NCBI GenBank assembly: GCA_019359765.1
Contig: JAHHGU010000017.1
Location: 27,897-91,896, forward strand
Reading direction: 5' to 3'
Length of the DNA stretch: 64,000 bases
DNA from: Aphanothece sp. CMT-3BRIN-NPC111
GTDB lineage: Bacteria; Cyanobacteriota; Cyanobacteriia; Cyanobacteriales; JAHHGU01
In this document: positions 45,154 to 54,199 of the stretch, piece after piece
How positions within the stretch are numbered: the first letter of the stretch is position 1
Layout of the letters: every line of letters begins with the position of its first letter
The notes under the pieces: generated by a model
The model's database searches: none
The model's input: only the letters and a program-made list of their open reading frames with translations
What the model was told of the DNA's origin: nothing
Position numbers and translations under genes: made by a program

Positions 45154-45752
45154 TAACTATGAACTCTAGGTTCAGGGTGTAGGTTGGTGAGCAACTCACT
45201 TTCCATAATGGCTAACTCTTCTAGGCGTCGAGTCACAATGTCGTTATCAAAGTAAGTATGCGCCAAAATCCAATATGTACCGTAGTGACGCGCCTCAGAC
45301 GCCATCAAACCCCGATAAAAGTCGGCTAACTCTGGATCGGGCAAATGAGCTGCCAACAATCCCAATCGTTCGTGGCTACGAGCCTCAACTAGCCCAGACA
45401 CCAGCAACGAATCCAACAAACGTTCAGGCTCCTTAGAGCGAACCTGCGCCTTCAAACCAGCCCCATAAGGCGGAGATGAGAGCGGTCCCAGGGGAATATC
45501 TCGCCGCTCTAGCCACTGGTTCACTTGCTCAAAATGTTCTAGTTCTTCGCGGGCGATCGCAGTTAGCATCCGCACCATCTGAGTGTTCGACGGGTAGCGA
45601 AACATCAGGTTTAATGCCACCCCAGCAGCTTTGCGCTCGCAGTGAGAGTGATCGAGCAGAATCGTGTCGAGGTTGGCGAGCGCTTGCTCAACCCAAGCCC
45701 AGCTGGTAGGTTGCTTCAGGGTGTTAATTACTGGCGGCGTTGCAAAATGCAC
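45153..45752 (-). CDS. miaE: tRNA-(ms2io6A)-hydroxylase
   Basis: 199 residues, a non-haem di-iron enzyme that hydroxylates the isopentenyl group of ms2i6A37 in tRNA. The four-helix bundle has EXXH iron motifs: CERKAAGVAL, EELEHFEQV, and EARSHERLGL / EARHYGTYW. Length is normal. The start is GTG at 45752 with only a weak ribosome site. Confidence 0.92.
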   Translation of the reverse strand: MHFATPPVINTLKQPTSWAWVEQALANLDTILLDHSHCERKAAGVALNLMFRYPSNTQMVRMLTAIAREELEHFEQVNQWLERRDIPLGPLSSPPYGAGLKAQVRSKEPERLLDSLLVSGLVEARSHERLGLLAAHLPDPELADFYRGLMASEARHYGTYWILAHTYFDNDIVTRRLEELAIMESELLTNLHPEPRVHS

Positions 45753-46233
45753 TTTAATAAGGAACTTTATTCAAGTAAAAGCGGACATTTAATTTAAACC
45801 AAGAACTATGAAGTCTTGATGTTTTTGACTTAGTTCACCCGCCTATCTACAGCACCAAGCAATAGTGTTCGTAAACCAATCAAGTGCTATTTATGGCTGG
45901 CAAGGTATCATCAAAAGTGTAGTCTAGCATACTCAATATCTGGTAAGTTATGCGCGTCGTTGTTTGATGGGAATGTCTTGTCAGCGGCAGGTAACGCCGT
46001 ACTCACAAGGAAGCGTTTCCCCCTGGTGTTTTAGTAAAAAATTGTACAGGGCAGATTAGTCCAGAAATAAAGCGTCTTTGGAAGGATGAAAAAGCAAGAA
46101 TGAAGGATGAAGAATAAATTACAGCCTGTAGCTTCAGTTGATCAATGCCTATTCATACTGCTGACTTCCAAAGCCTCAGGCTTTGCAGACATGGCGCTTT
46201 TAAGATCTATCCAGTGTTGCGTTCAATCGGATA
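45753..46233. other. gene-free spacer
   Basis: 481 bases between divergent genes. A short stem (AAAGCCT C AGGCTTT) lies near 46170-46185 and AAGGATGAA repeats near 46083-46110. No gene or named RNA was found. Confidence 0.5.
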
Positions 46234-46980
46234 ATGATGAGAAAAATTACTAACCGTCGCATTGTGATTGGTGATGTGCATGGCCATTACGACGGCCTAA
46301 TTGCCCTGTTGGACGCGATCGCTCCCGGCTCAGACGATCAAGTTTATTTTGTGGGCGATTTAATCGATCGCGGACCTAAGAGTGCCCAAGTTGTCAAATT
46401 TGTCAGGGAAAGTCCTTACCATTGCCTGCTGGGCAACCATGAGCAAATGTTACTGGACGTCGTTGGAGATGGAGAAGTTAATGGCGCAGCGCTCCAAGGA
46501 TGGCTTTACAGCGGTGGCAATAGCACCGTGAACAGTTACGGCGACGGAGGCATTCTGGAAGAGGATATCGACTGGATCGCGACGCTGCCTACATACCTGG
46601 ATCTCGGCGACATCTGGTTAGTACATGCAGGCGTCCATCCCCAGATCCCGCTTGAGAAGCAAACTGCTGATGAATTTTGTTGGATTCGTGATGAATTCCA
46701 CCGGATGCGCCAGCCCTACTTCCGCAATAAGCTAATTATCACTGGTCACACCATCACCTTTACCTTGCCTGGGGTTGCCCCTGGTCAATTGGCGCAGGGA
46801 AACGGTTGGCTCGATATTGACACTGGTGCCTATCACCAGAAGAGTGGCTGGTTAACTGGGTTGGACGTGACTAATCGCCTAGTTTATCAAGTCAATGTCT
46901 CGCGCCGTCGCGTTCGTAAGATGCGGCTAGAAGAAGCAGTGGCGCGAGTCGAGCCGTCGCAGGTTGTAAAGCGCCGCTAG
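46234..46980 (+). CDS. PPP-family Ser/Thr protein phosphatase / metallophosphoesterase
   Basis: 248 residues with the bi-metal phosphoesterase motifs in order: IGDVHGHYDGL (DxH), VGDLIDRGP (GDxxDRG), LGNHEQML (GNHE), VHAGVHP and TGHT. This is the bacterial PrpA/PP1-like type rather than a nucleotidase. Two Ser/Thr kinases lie 11 kb away, but no direct link is shown. It converges on the M48 gene with 3 bp between the stops. Confidence 0.88.
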   Translation: MMRKITNRRIVIGDVHGHYDGLIALLDAIAPGSDDQVYFVGDLIDRGPKSAQVVKFVRESPYHCLLGNHEQMLLDVVGDGEVNGAALQGWLYSGGNSTVNSYGDGGILEEDIDWIATLPTYLDLGDIWLVHAGVHPQIPLEKQTADEFCWIRDEFHRMRQPYFRNKLIITGHTITFTLPGVAPGQLAQGNGWLDIDTGAYHQKSGWLTGLDVTNRLVYQVNVSRRRVRKMRLEEAVARVEPSQVVKRR

Positions 46981-46983
46981 ATG

Positions 46984-47844
46984 TTACGACCGCAGCAAAG
47001 TGCTAATTTTCCTTTTGTAGGCAACGGTATCTAACCCAGCGCCAACATTAGCACGAGCTGGGTCGATAGCCTGCTTGAGGGCGGCAATCCGATCCTGCGT
47101 ACCAGGGTGAGTACTCAAGACAGTGGGAGCCGAACCTCCACTTCGATTAAGCAGCTTTTGCATGAAGGCGGGCATTGCCGATGGTGCATAGCCTGCTCGT
47201 TGTAAGGTGTTAAGTCCTTTTTGATCCGCTTCGTATTCATCACTCCGGCTGTTCGGACGTCGAAGCGCTAGTTCTACGCCAATCTGAACTGCTCTGCTAC
47301 GGTCAAGTCCAGCAGCGGAACTCAATCCTTGCGCGATCGCCATCTGGCGCATTTGCTTAATAGCATGACGACCAGAAATGTGAGCTATTTCATGGCTGAT
47401 AACACTCGCTAGCTGAGCTTCATTGTCTGCTGCGGCCATTGTACCAGCGTTGACGTAGACAAAGCCTCCCATTGTGGCAAAGGCATTGATGCCGCTATCT
47501 GCCACTACCTGAAAGGTATATGGGATATCAGGGCGATCACTACTTTTCGCCAACCGCTGACCAATCTGATTAACGTAGCTAGTAATTTCTGAATTGCGAT
47601 AGAGACGGATCTCGCTACTAACTAGCTGCTGATTAATTTGCTGTCCAATCTGGACTTCCTGATTATTGGATATATTGGAGAGCTGAATTACCTGGATACC
47701 ACGAAAAATTAGGTCAAACCAGGAAAAAGCCATCCCCGCCTGGGGCGTTCCCACACAAACACTCAGCGCCACCACCACAGACAGGAACGGATAAAGCCAG
47801 CTACGACGGGAACGGCGGGAAAAGAAAGAGAATGGATTCAACAT
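46984..47844 (-). CDS. M48-family metalloprotease, exported
   Basis: 286 residues. An N-terminal signal segment (SWLYPFLSVVVALSVCVG) directs it to the periplasm or membrane. The zinc motif is HEIAH (SHEIAHISGRH), with the third-ligand Glu in DEYEADQKGL. The domain is of the YfgC/BepA-LoiP kind, which handles misfolded outer-membrane proteins. It lacks the TPR domain of BepA. It stands alone. Confidence 0.9.
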   Translation of the reverse strand: MLNPFSFFSRRSRRSWLYPFLSVVVALSVCVGTPQAGMAFSWFDLIFRGIQVIQLSNISNNQEVQIGQQINQQLVSSEIRLYRNSEITSYVNQIGQRLAKSSDRPDIPYTFQVVADSGINAFATMGGFVYVNAGTMAAADNEAQLASVISHEIAHISGRHAIKQMRQMAIAQGLSSAAGLDRSRAVQIGVELALRRPNSRSDEYEADQKGLNTLQRAGYAPSAMPAFMQKLLNRSGGSAPTVLSTHPGTQDRIAALKQAIDPARANVGAGLDTVAYKRKISTLLRS

Positions 47845-48173
47845 AGTGACTACCAGTGAGGAGCAATCCGATAGAAATCTGTACTAAATAAGCTTGAAAT
47901 AGCTGACGCTCTTTAAGAGTCCTATGTTGCCATTCCAGCCTTGGCTATCAGAATTTTCTTCTATCTCTAGAGGAAGATTATTGATCTCTCGATGCCAACC
48001 TTGCTTAAAGTGAGAGGAAAGTGACGAGGTGCCAGAATTAATTCATGCCGAACTCTGGCGGTAGTCGTGGTAATTTAACACAAGACTGTAAGAATCAGCA
48101 TCTTCTACCTGTTAGATTGATAGGCTAGAAAAAGCTTTTCTTTTGTTATCAGCGAGAGCTAGGACAACTTTTC
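47845..48173. other. spacer between divergent genes
   Basis: 329 bases; nothing that I can name. Confidence 0.5.
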
Positions 48174-48701
48174 ATGGCTATTTTGGATTCTCAAGGACGA
48201 CTGTTTGGCAAGGTGAGCATTTTAGACTTTGGTGCTGCCTTAGTGATTTTATTAGTTCTGGTGGGACTGTTGTTCTTTCCTGGCACCTCAGGCTCTTCTA
48301 TAGCTCAGATTAGCGGCACTAAACCGATTGAGGTGGATGCACTTGTTCGGGGTCTGAGCGTGCGAAATCCCGGTGAGATAGTTGAGCAATTTAAAAAAGC
48401 AAAAAAAACAAGTATCATCATCCGCAATCAACCTTATGGTGAGGTTGACATTAAAGATGTAAGACAACTTCCGAGAATGTTGAGCGTTCCTCAGCCGGAT
48501 GGATCTGTTAAAGCTCTAGAAGATCCGCGACCTGATGCTTTTAGCAGTGATATGCTTTTGACTTTAGGCGGTCAAGCGCAAATTACTAAAAATGGACCTG
48601 TGCTGGGCAACAATAAAATCAAAATAGGCACGCCCTTGGAGCTGGAAGGGTACAATTACAACTTTAATGCGAGTGTGATAGACGTCCGCATCAAGCAATA
48701 A
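48174..48701 (+). CDS. DUF4330-family single-pass membrane protein
   Basis: 175 residues. One N-terminal membrane helix (FGAALVILLVLVGLLFF) follows the short KVSILDFG motif. The periplasmic part (VEVDALVRGLSV, SDMLLTLGGQAQ, IKIGTPLELEGYNYNF) matches the DUF4330 family of cyanobacteria, of unknown role. A MITE-like element begins 30 bp after its stop. Confidence 0.8.
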   Translation: MAILDSQGRLFGKVSILDFGAALVILLVLVGLLFFPGTSGSSIAQISGTKPIEVDALVRGLSVRNPGEIVEQFKKAKKTSIIIRNQPYGEVDIKDVRQLPRMLSVPQPDGSVKALEDPRPDAFSSDMLLTLGGQAQITKNGPVLGNNKIKIGTPLELEGYNYNFNASVIDVRIKQ

Positions 48702-48730
48702 TTGCACCACACTGAGGTTGCCTACGGATA

Positions 48731-48956
48731 ACAGGACTTACGCACTCCCCGCCCACATGCTGTACAAGTTCCCGAAGCTTGCTGATTTTGCCCTTAGCAT
48801 TGCCGTTGGGCTAAGCCTTTGCCTAAGGCTAGGCTAGCCTGGAACTACGCAAACTTCCGCCTGCCGGGAGCAGGCTCAAATATTTTTAGACCAGGCACCA
48901 TCAGGTTTTTGTATGTATAGCCGTGTCTAGAAGGTGTTCAACTGCGTAAGTCCTGT
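48731..48956. mobile_element. MITE-like element, ACAGGACTTACGCA termini
   Basis: Perfect 14-bp terminal inverted repeats ACAGGACTTACGCA and TGCGTAAGTCCTGT bound 226 bp with no coding capacity. The core ending TAAGTCCT is shared with 27385-27500. No target duplication is obvious. Confidence 0.7.
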
Positions 48957-48982
48957 CACATCCGTTACCATGCCTTGCTCAA

Positions 48983-49882
48983 CTATTCCAGCAACCTCAA
49001 AAATCGCCTGATTAAGCCAATGGCGATCGCTGGCAGTTCTAGATGGGGTGTTAGTCCCACATCATCTAGGTGCTGAAAAACCTTAATTGCCTGAGGATTG
49101 AGAGCAGCCAGACGTCTACCAACCTCTGGCCCTGTAAACTGGGACTTTTCTCCCCAGATGATCGCCGTAGGAACAGTTAGTTGATTAATGTAGAGCGATA
49201 AATCAAAGCACAAATCCCCCCGGACGAAAGAAAGCGCAGCATATTCGGCATTTGGTTGCTGTGCGGATTGCAGATAGGCGTCTACAATTTCTTCGTACAC
49301 ACGGTTGGAGCGGGCAAATTGGCGTTGTTCTAAGAAGGTACGGATGCCGGTGCTGGTAGCGACGCCTGTACTGTAAAGCAGTCGATCCAGAATTGGGGTA
49401 CTAACTAGTTGGGCAAAGATGCTGCGCGTGTAATTTTCCCCAAAGTCAGACAAACCTGCCGCTGTTGTGAGAATTAGGGACTTGAATAAATCGGGTCTGG
49501 CGATCGCGGCTCGAATCGCGAAAGCTGCTGTCAGGGAAGACGCCACGACAGGTACAGGACTGGTGCAAGCCTGCTCTATGAACTCAATAATGGTGTTGAT
49601 ATAGTCTTCAATCTTGTAATTGCGTGCTGGATGCTCAGAACGACCCCAGCCAATTAAATCTGGTGCTAAAACTCGATACTCAGTGGCAAAAGCTGGGTAA
49701 ACCTTTGACCACTCGTAGGCAGACGAGCCTCCACCAAAGCCATGTAGGAATACCAAGGTGGGTAAATCTGTCTCATTGGCAGCATTTAGCGATCGCCAGG
49801 GTTCTCCAGAATTGGTGTAGTAGACCATTCTTCCCAGGGAAGTGACTATCGATTGCTGTTCAAAGCCGGGTGGCACAATCAT
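48983..49882 (-). CDS. alpha/beta hydrolase
   Basis: 299 residues. An oxyanion-hole HGFGGGSSAYEW follows the first strands, then PDLIGWGRSEHP. The nucleophile elbow reads VVASSLTAAF, in which ASSLT replaces the usual GxSxG, so the Ser is flanked by unusual residues. The C-terminal His region is DDVGLTPHLELP. Enzymatic specificity is unknown. It is divergent from the polyphosphate glucokinase gene. Confidence 0.82.
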   Translation of the reverse strand: MIVPPGFEQQSIVTSLGRMVYYTNSGEPWRSLNAANETDLPTLVFLHGFGGGSSAYEWSKVYPAFATEYRVLAPDLIGWGRSEHPARNYKIEDYINTIIEFIEQACTSPVPVVASSLTAAFAIRAAIARPDLFKSLILTTAAGLSDFGENYTRSIFAQLVSTPILDRLLYSTGVATSTGIRTFLEQRQFARSNRVYEEIVDAYLQSAQQPNAEYAALSFVRGDLCFDLSLYINQLTVPTAIIWGEKSQFTGPEVGRRLAALNPQAIKVFQHLDDVGLTPHLELPAIAIGLIRRFLRLLE

Positions 49883-49999
49883 GGGAATTACCTCTTCTAT
49901 GGTGCCATGATGGCTGATATGGTGTCCAAGAACGTCTGACTCTAGGTTGATTCCTACCTGCGGTTCTCGGTGTTAAGCGTATAGGCGTAAGCATTGCCG

Positions 50000-50022
50000 C
50001 CGCATTCTCCAGTAGAATGCGG
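50000..50022. promoter_or_regulatory. 9-bp perfect hairpin between the hydrolase and glucokinase genes
   Basis: CCGCATTCT and AGAATGCGG pair around a 5-nt loop, 75 bp upstream of the glucokinase start. No T-run; could be an operator or a leader structure. Confidence 0.4.
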
Positions 50023-50096
50023 ATCTCGGTAACAGAAATACGCGGCGAGTTGTGCTAATTCATCGCGCTTGGGCTTTAAGAGGAGCAAAAAACCCA

Positions 50097-50804
50097 ATGA
50101 TTGAAGAAAATGGAACTATCCGAACCCTAGCCGTTGATATTGGCGGCAGTGGTATTAAGGTTATAGTCTTGGACGCAGCTGGCAATCCTCAGACTGAACG
50201 CTCTCGTGTAGAGACACCGCAACCTCCCAAGCCAGATGCTGTAATTGACGCGATCGCCTCTTTAGCATCTGGGCAAGGTAAGTTTGACCGCGTATCTGTG
50301 GGATTTCCTGGTGTTGTGCGCGGTGGCATCACTGAAACGGCAGTGAACTTAGATCCAGATTGGATTGGGTTTAATTTGGCAAAGGCGCTTTCTGAACACT
50401 TGGATAAGCCAGTGCGGGTGGGTAATGATGCCGATGTGCAAGGGTTAGGGGCAATTTCTGGCCGAGGGGTTGAATTGGTGATTACGCTAGGCACTGGTTT
50501 TGGCTCTGCACTGTTTTTAGACGGTAAACTGGTGCCGAATCTGGAATTAGGACATCATCGGTTTCGCAAAGGGGAAACCTACGAGGAGCAACTGGGACGT
50601 GCAGCTTTGGAAAAATTTGGTGAGAAAAAATGGAACAACCGTTTAGAAAAGGCGCTCGCCTCTCTGCAACATTTGTTTAATTATGATTACCTTTACATTG
50701 GTGGTGGAGAGGCTAAAAAGGTAGCCATCGGCTTACCGCCCAATGTCAAAATCGTCCCTAACATAACAGGTTTATTGGGTGGCATCGCTTTATGGAAAGA
50801 GTAG
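50097..50804 (+). CDS. ppgK: ROK-family polyphosphate glucokinase
   Basis: About 235 residues from ATG at 50097, which has AGAGGAG 11 bases upstream; the in-frame codon at 50052 would add an unlikely N-terminus. Phosphoryl-binding motif DIGGSGIK, GFPGVV, glucose-binding NDADVQGLG, phosphate motif ITLGTGFGSALF and LELGHHRF are those of polyphosphate-dependent glucokinases. ATP use cannot be excluded. Confidence 0.88.
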   Translation: MIEENGTIRTLAVDIGGSGIKVIVLDAAGNPQTERSRVETPQPPKPDAVIDAIASLASGQGKFDRVSVGFPGVVRGGITETAVNLDPDWIGFNLAKALSEHLDKPVRVGNDADVQGLGAISGRGVELVITLGTGFGSALFLDGKLVPNLELGHHRFRKGETYEEQLGRAALEKFGEKKWNNRLEKALASLQHLFNYDYLYIGGGEAKKVAIGLPPNVKIVPNITGLLGGIALWKE

Positions 50805-50897
50805 AGTAGGCAAGTGCTTAACTTGCTTGGATGAAGCCAATCATCTTCAATAACACCCCTCCCCTACCTTGGTTTCATCTACATAAAGCTTTGGCGA

Positions 50898-51209
50898 ATG
50901 GGAACTTACAACTGCTTGAAAACAGAACTTATATGTCCTCGCTGCCAGTCAGTCGTAGAGGTTGAGGTTAATTGCTACTTTGGCTATGTGTCAGAGATGA
51001 AGGATTATCAAGTGGGAGACAGATATGACTGGGTTCCCCGCAAATCAGTCCAGAATGGTGGCAGACCTGAAGGCGGCGATATTGACGGAGAAGGATACAC
51101 GGAATGTCCAGCTTGTGAAAAGGATTTTTTCGTTAAGGTCATCATTCTGAATGATGTGATACAAGGAGTTCAGACAAGCCTTGCCAAGCAGCCATATATC
51201 CCCGACTGA
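50898..51209 (+). CDS. small protein with two CPxC knuckles, function unknown
   Basis: 103 residues from ATG at 50898. CPRCQSVVEVEVNCYFGY near the N-terminus and CPACEKDFFVKV near the C-terminus form a split zinc ribbon around an acidic, Gly-rich middle (RPEGGDIDGEGY). No family name is recognised. The next gene starts within about 65 bp on the same strand. Confidence 0.65.
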   Translation: MGTYNCLKTELICPRCQSVVEVEVNCYFGYVSEMKDYQVGDRYDWVPRKSVQNGGRPEGGDIDGEGYTECPACEKDFFVKVIILNDVIQGVQTSLAKQPYIPD

Positions 51210-51274
51210 CACTCACCAACAGCAGCTTGACGAGTGCGGTAGAACGTATCAAAGTCAAAAACCAAAAGGAAAAT

Positions 51275-51556
51275 ATGCAATACGTTCTTATTATTCACGA
51301 AGTAAAAGATTATACGGCATGGAAAAAAGTTTTTGACGACGCCACACAGATCCGAAAAGAAGCCGGAGAAATCAGTTATCAATTGCTCAAATTTGAAACC
51401 GACGCCAACAACATCGTCCATTTATCGCACTGGAGTTCGCTGCAAAATGCCAAAAACTTTTTTGAGTCTCCGCGATTGGTGGAAATACGCAAGCAGGCTG
51501 GTGTCAAAGCACCAACATTTATGTATTTGGACGAAATAGAAAACGGCATTTTATAA
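51275..51556 (+). CDS. antibiotic biosynthesis monooxygenase (ABM)-domain protein
   Basis: 93 residues from ATG at 51275, preceded by AAAGGA; the in-frame upstream start at 51227 is less likely. Dimeric ferredoxin-like fold pattern: YVLIIHEVKDYTAWKKVFDDAT, IVHLSHWSSLQNAKNFFES, MYLDEIENG. Similar small proteins are often labelled monooxygenase or haem-degrading, but this one lacks clear cofactor ligands. The 3' end overlaps, in antisense, the last codons of a decayed hicA. Confidence 0.75.
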   Translation: MQYVLIIHEVKDYTAWKKVFDDATQIRKEAGEISYQLLKFETDANNIVHLSHWSSLQNAKNFFESPRLVEIRKQAGVKAPTFMYLDEIENGIL

Positions 51557-51757
51557 TTTCGTCGCTGAAGCCAATTTTCCGGATGATTGCACGCAAAGTG
51601 CCTCTATCAAGTTCTTTATGAGCTGGTACAGAGACTGTCGTTATAGGATCTTCACGCCCTATAATGATGTGACTTCCGCGCTGGCGATCTACAACAAATC
51701 CTATTTGCTCAAGTGCTTTGACACATTCGGCACTGGAGATTACAGGCAGTTACTCAT
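51552..51757 (-). pseudogene. hicA: HicA toxin gene broken by a frameshift in codon 3
   Basis: ATG at 51757 gives Met-Ser-Asn and a stop at 51740-51742. One inserted base after ATGAGTAA would restore a HicA protein: LPVISSAECVKALEQIG, then DRQRGSHII and HKELDRGTLRAIIRK. The RGSHII and HKELDRGTL segments are hallmarks of HicA mRNA interferases, including the catalytic His. The consensus ATGAGTAAACTG suggests a lost A in a short A-run. The C-terminus runs on into the antisense of the neighbouring gene, so it may also have lost its end. Toxin expression is not expected. Confidence 0.75.
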
Positions 51758-51858
51758 ACCAGCACGACCTCAACCGTATCATTTGGAATAGGTTCACCTC
51801 GGTCTTGTAAAACTTCAATATAAAAAGTGATTGCTTCTTCAATATTGGCTATAGCTTC
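51754..51858 (-). pseudogene. hicB: 3' remnant of HicB antitoxin gene
   Basis: 34 codons (AIANIEEAITFYIEVLQDRG, then EPIPND) match the conserved C-terminal part of HicB, and the TGA overlaps the hicA ATG as usual (ATGA). The N-terminal half and the start codon are missing; an in-frame TAG sits immediately upstream. The remnant overlaps the last 20 bp of the fructosamine kinase gene, which marks a deletion junction. Confidence 0.75.
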
Positions 51859-52747
51859 CTAAAATTTGTTCAATCATCCCGTTGGCTTGCGACCCGTAGC
51901 CACCACCAAACAAATTGAAATGATTGAGAATGTGATACAGGTTATAAAGCGTTTTCCGCTGTTCGTAGCCTGAATCTAGAGGAAAAACTTCGTTATAGCC
52001 GCGATAAAACGCCGAGGGGAAACCACCAAATAGTTCTGTCATGGCGATATCTACCTCGCGATCGCCAAAATAGGCAGCTGGGTCAAAAATTACTGGTTCT
52101 CCTGACACCGTAAAAGCCGCATTTCCCCCCCACAAATCACCGTGTACCAACGAGGGTTGAGGCTGATGATCTGCCAGCAATCCTGGGATAGCTTTAACTA
52201 AACGCTCCCCCTTGCTAAAGTTACCACCTCGTCGCTGAGCCAGCTTTAATTGATAACCAATCCGATGTTCGGCGAAAAACTCCCCCCAGTCAGATGTCCA
52301 AGTATTAATTTGCGGCGTTGAACCAATAGTGTTGTTTCTATCCCAGCCGAATTTGTCCTTTCCAGCCCATTGATGCATTCCTGCCAGCTGACGCCCCATC
52401 TCTTCTGAAGCTTGAGCGCCGCCGCCGCGCCCCAACTCAATCCACTCCAACACTATATAGGCAGAACTTGATGCTGTACCCCAACAAATCGGTTTTGGGA
52501 CACGGATAGTGTCCGTTTCCAGCATTTGTTGTAGTCCCAGCACCTCTGCCTCAAACATATCAACCAGGGATGCTTGGTTCAGTTTAACGAAGTAGGTGCG
52601 CTCGCCCTTGGCGTGTGCGTAGCACGTATCGCCATCGGTAACTGCATAGCCCTGATTAATACAGCCCCCACCCACAGACTTGCGCTTATCAACCTGAAAT
52701 TTATCTCCTGTTACCTCAGAGATATGCGTGGCAATTTCCGTCCACAT
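51839..52747 (-). CDS. fructosamine kinase family protein
   Basis: 302 residues, ATP-dependent kinase that phosphorylates sugar adducts on proteins for deglycation. Motifs: GGGCINQGYAV, TYFVKLNQ, HGDLWGGN (catalytic Asp) and FDPAAYFGDREVDIAMTELFGG (metal-binding Asp). Length is normal. Its last few codons (GSYSQY) are read from DNA that also encodes the HicB remnant in another frame, so the native C-terminus may have been replaced. It starts 2 bp after the M16 peptidase stop and is likely cotranscribed. Confidence 0.93.
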   Translation of the reverse strand: MWTEIATHISEVTGDKFQVDKRKSVGGGCINQGYAVTDGDTCYAHAKGERTYFVKLNQASLVDMFEAEVLGLQQMLETDTIRVPKPICWGTASSSAYIVLEWIELGRGGGAQASEEMGRQLAGMHQWAGKDKFGWDRNNTIGSTPQINTWTSDWGEFFAEHRIGYQLKLAQRRGGNFSKGERLVKAIPGLLADHQPQPSLVHGDLWGGNAAFTVSGEPVIFDPAAYFGDREVDIAMTELFGGFPSAFYRGYNEVFPLDSGYEQRKTLYNLYHILNHFNLFGGGYGSQANGMIEQILGSYSQY

Positions 52748-52749
52748 AG

Positions 52750-54072
52750 TTAGCTTTCAGCTGGCTTCATAACAACAACACCATAAGCCTCTGGAGACAG
52801 ATACCTCTGGGCGGCTGCCTGGATGTCAACGGCGTCTATGGCTTGAATCCGGGCAGGGTAGTTCAATGCTGGTGCCAAGTCTCCCGCCATTGATTGATAG
52901 TAACCGTACAAACCGGCGCGATCGCTCGGTGTTTCATTGGCAAAGATAAACCGATTCGCTACTTGCGTCCGCACGCGAGCAATCTCCGCCTCGGTAACAG
53001 GTTCTGTCTGAATGCTGCGGATGTGTTGCGCGATCGCGGCTTCTACCTCTGCTACATTTTCTACTGGCAACTGCGCCGCTATGTAGAAAATCCCCTGAAG
53101 CCGATGCGTCATATTGCTGACCCCAATATTAGAAACGAGGTGCCTATCCTCGCGCAAATCCCGAACTAGCCGCGACATCCGCCCTTGACCTAAAATTGCT
53201 GCCATAATGTCTAAGGCGTAAGTTTGAGGAAGTTCTGTCAGCCCCGGCACTCGCCAAACCATCACTAACCGCGCCTGCTGCAAGCTTTCATCAACATACT
53301 CGCCGCGAACAATTTCCTTGAAAGGTTGTTCAGGATTGGGGATATAGTTTTGAGTTTTGAGTTTTGAGTTTTGAATTAATTCAGAAGTCTCTAATTTTTG
53401 ACTTTTAACTTTCGTCCCAGCCGAAAATCCGTCTACGACAATTTCAATCAATTCTTCTACCGGCAAATTCCCTACCGCCACAGCTGTTATGGACTGGGGT
53501 TGATACTGAGTAGCGTGGAAATCCCGCATCTGCTGGGGCATCAGCTGCTCAATTACCGAAGCTGGACCCAGTACCTGACGGCGATAGGGCAGTTGCTCAA
53601 AAGCTATCTCTATTGCTCGTTGAAAAGTGCGCCGCCGGGGATTATCTTCCGATCGCCTAATTTCTTCTAAGACTACCAATCGTTCTCGTTCAAAGGCATC
53701 ATCTGGAATGCTGGGATTCATTACCACATCCAGCTGCAAGGGGGCTAGTTGGGCAAAATCTTTAGGCGCAGTTGTGATGTAGTAGTGAGTATAGTCCTGA
53801 CTTGTTGCGGCATTTGTAATCGCGCCTCGCTCCTCAATTAAGCGCTCAAACTCCCCACTTTCTAGTTGAGGTGTCCCCTTAAAGACCATGTGTTCCAAAA
53901 AGTGAGCCATACCGTTGATGGCGTCTGATTCAATAGCTGAGCCAACATTTACCCAAATACTCAGATTAACGGCTTCAACAGGTAGATGCTCCGCCACGAT
54001 TGTCAAACCGTTAGGCAGTTGGCGGATAGTGGGGGCATTGAGAGGCGGAGATTTGAGGAGAGTTGAAGTCAT
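52750..54072 (-). CDS. M16-family zinc peptidase
   Basis: 440 residues with the inverted zinc motif HFLEH (H57, E60, H61) and downstream zinc-ligand Glu in the RLVVLEEIRR region. The fold continues to the second half with a flap region (RLVRDLREDRHLVSN). A 24-residue insert around residues 221-244 is encoded by a heptamer-type repeat and interrupts the linker between the two halves. Related proteins process exported or misfolded peptides. It is followed by fructosamine kinase. Confidence 0.92.
   Translation of the reverse strand: MTSTLLKSPPLNAPTIRQLPNGLTIVAEHLPVEAVNLSIWVNVGSAIESDAINGMAHFLEHMVFKGTPQLESGEFERLIEERGAITNAATSQDYTHYYITTAPKDFAQLAPLQLDVVMNPSIPDDAFERERLVVLEEIRRSEDNPRRRTFQRAIEIAFEQLPYRRQVLGPASVIEQLMPQQMRDFHATQYQPQSITAVAVGNLPVEELIEIVVDGFSAGTKVKSQKLETSELIQNSKLKTQNYIPNPEQPFKEIVRGEYVDESLQQARLVMVWRVPGLTELPQTYALDIMAAILGQGRMSRLVRDLREDRHLVSNIGVSNMTHRLQGIFYIAAQLPVENVAEVEAAIAQHIRSIQTEPVTEAEIARVRTQVANRFIFANETPSDRAGLYGYYQSMAGDLAPALNYPARIQAIDAVDIQAAAQRYLSPEAYGVVVMKPAES
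53341..53412 (-). repeat. heptamer repeat tract inside the M16 coding region
   Basis: GTTTTGAGTTTTGAG-type units, the same repeat found in intergenic spacers, encode KVKSQKLETSELIQNSKLKT in frame in the inter-domain linker. The frame is maintained. Confidence 0.8.
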
Positions 54073-54199
54073 CAGTAGTTAGTTTATTAAGCTATTTCTC
54101 TTATCTTACTCATTAGGCACTGCTGTACTTCCTGGGTTTTTCATGCCTCAAACGGGGTTGATACGATAATAAGTGTTAAGAAATATAAACAATAAAGCG

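Noticed and set aside
45993..46040. Possible riboswitch-like sequence upstream of the phosphatase gene
   Set aside because: I could not match it to any known riboswitch core, and the downstream gene gives no metabolic hint.
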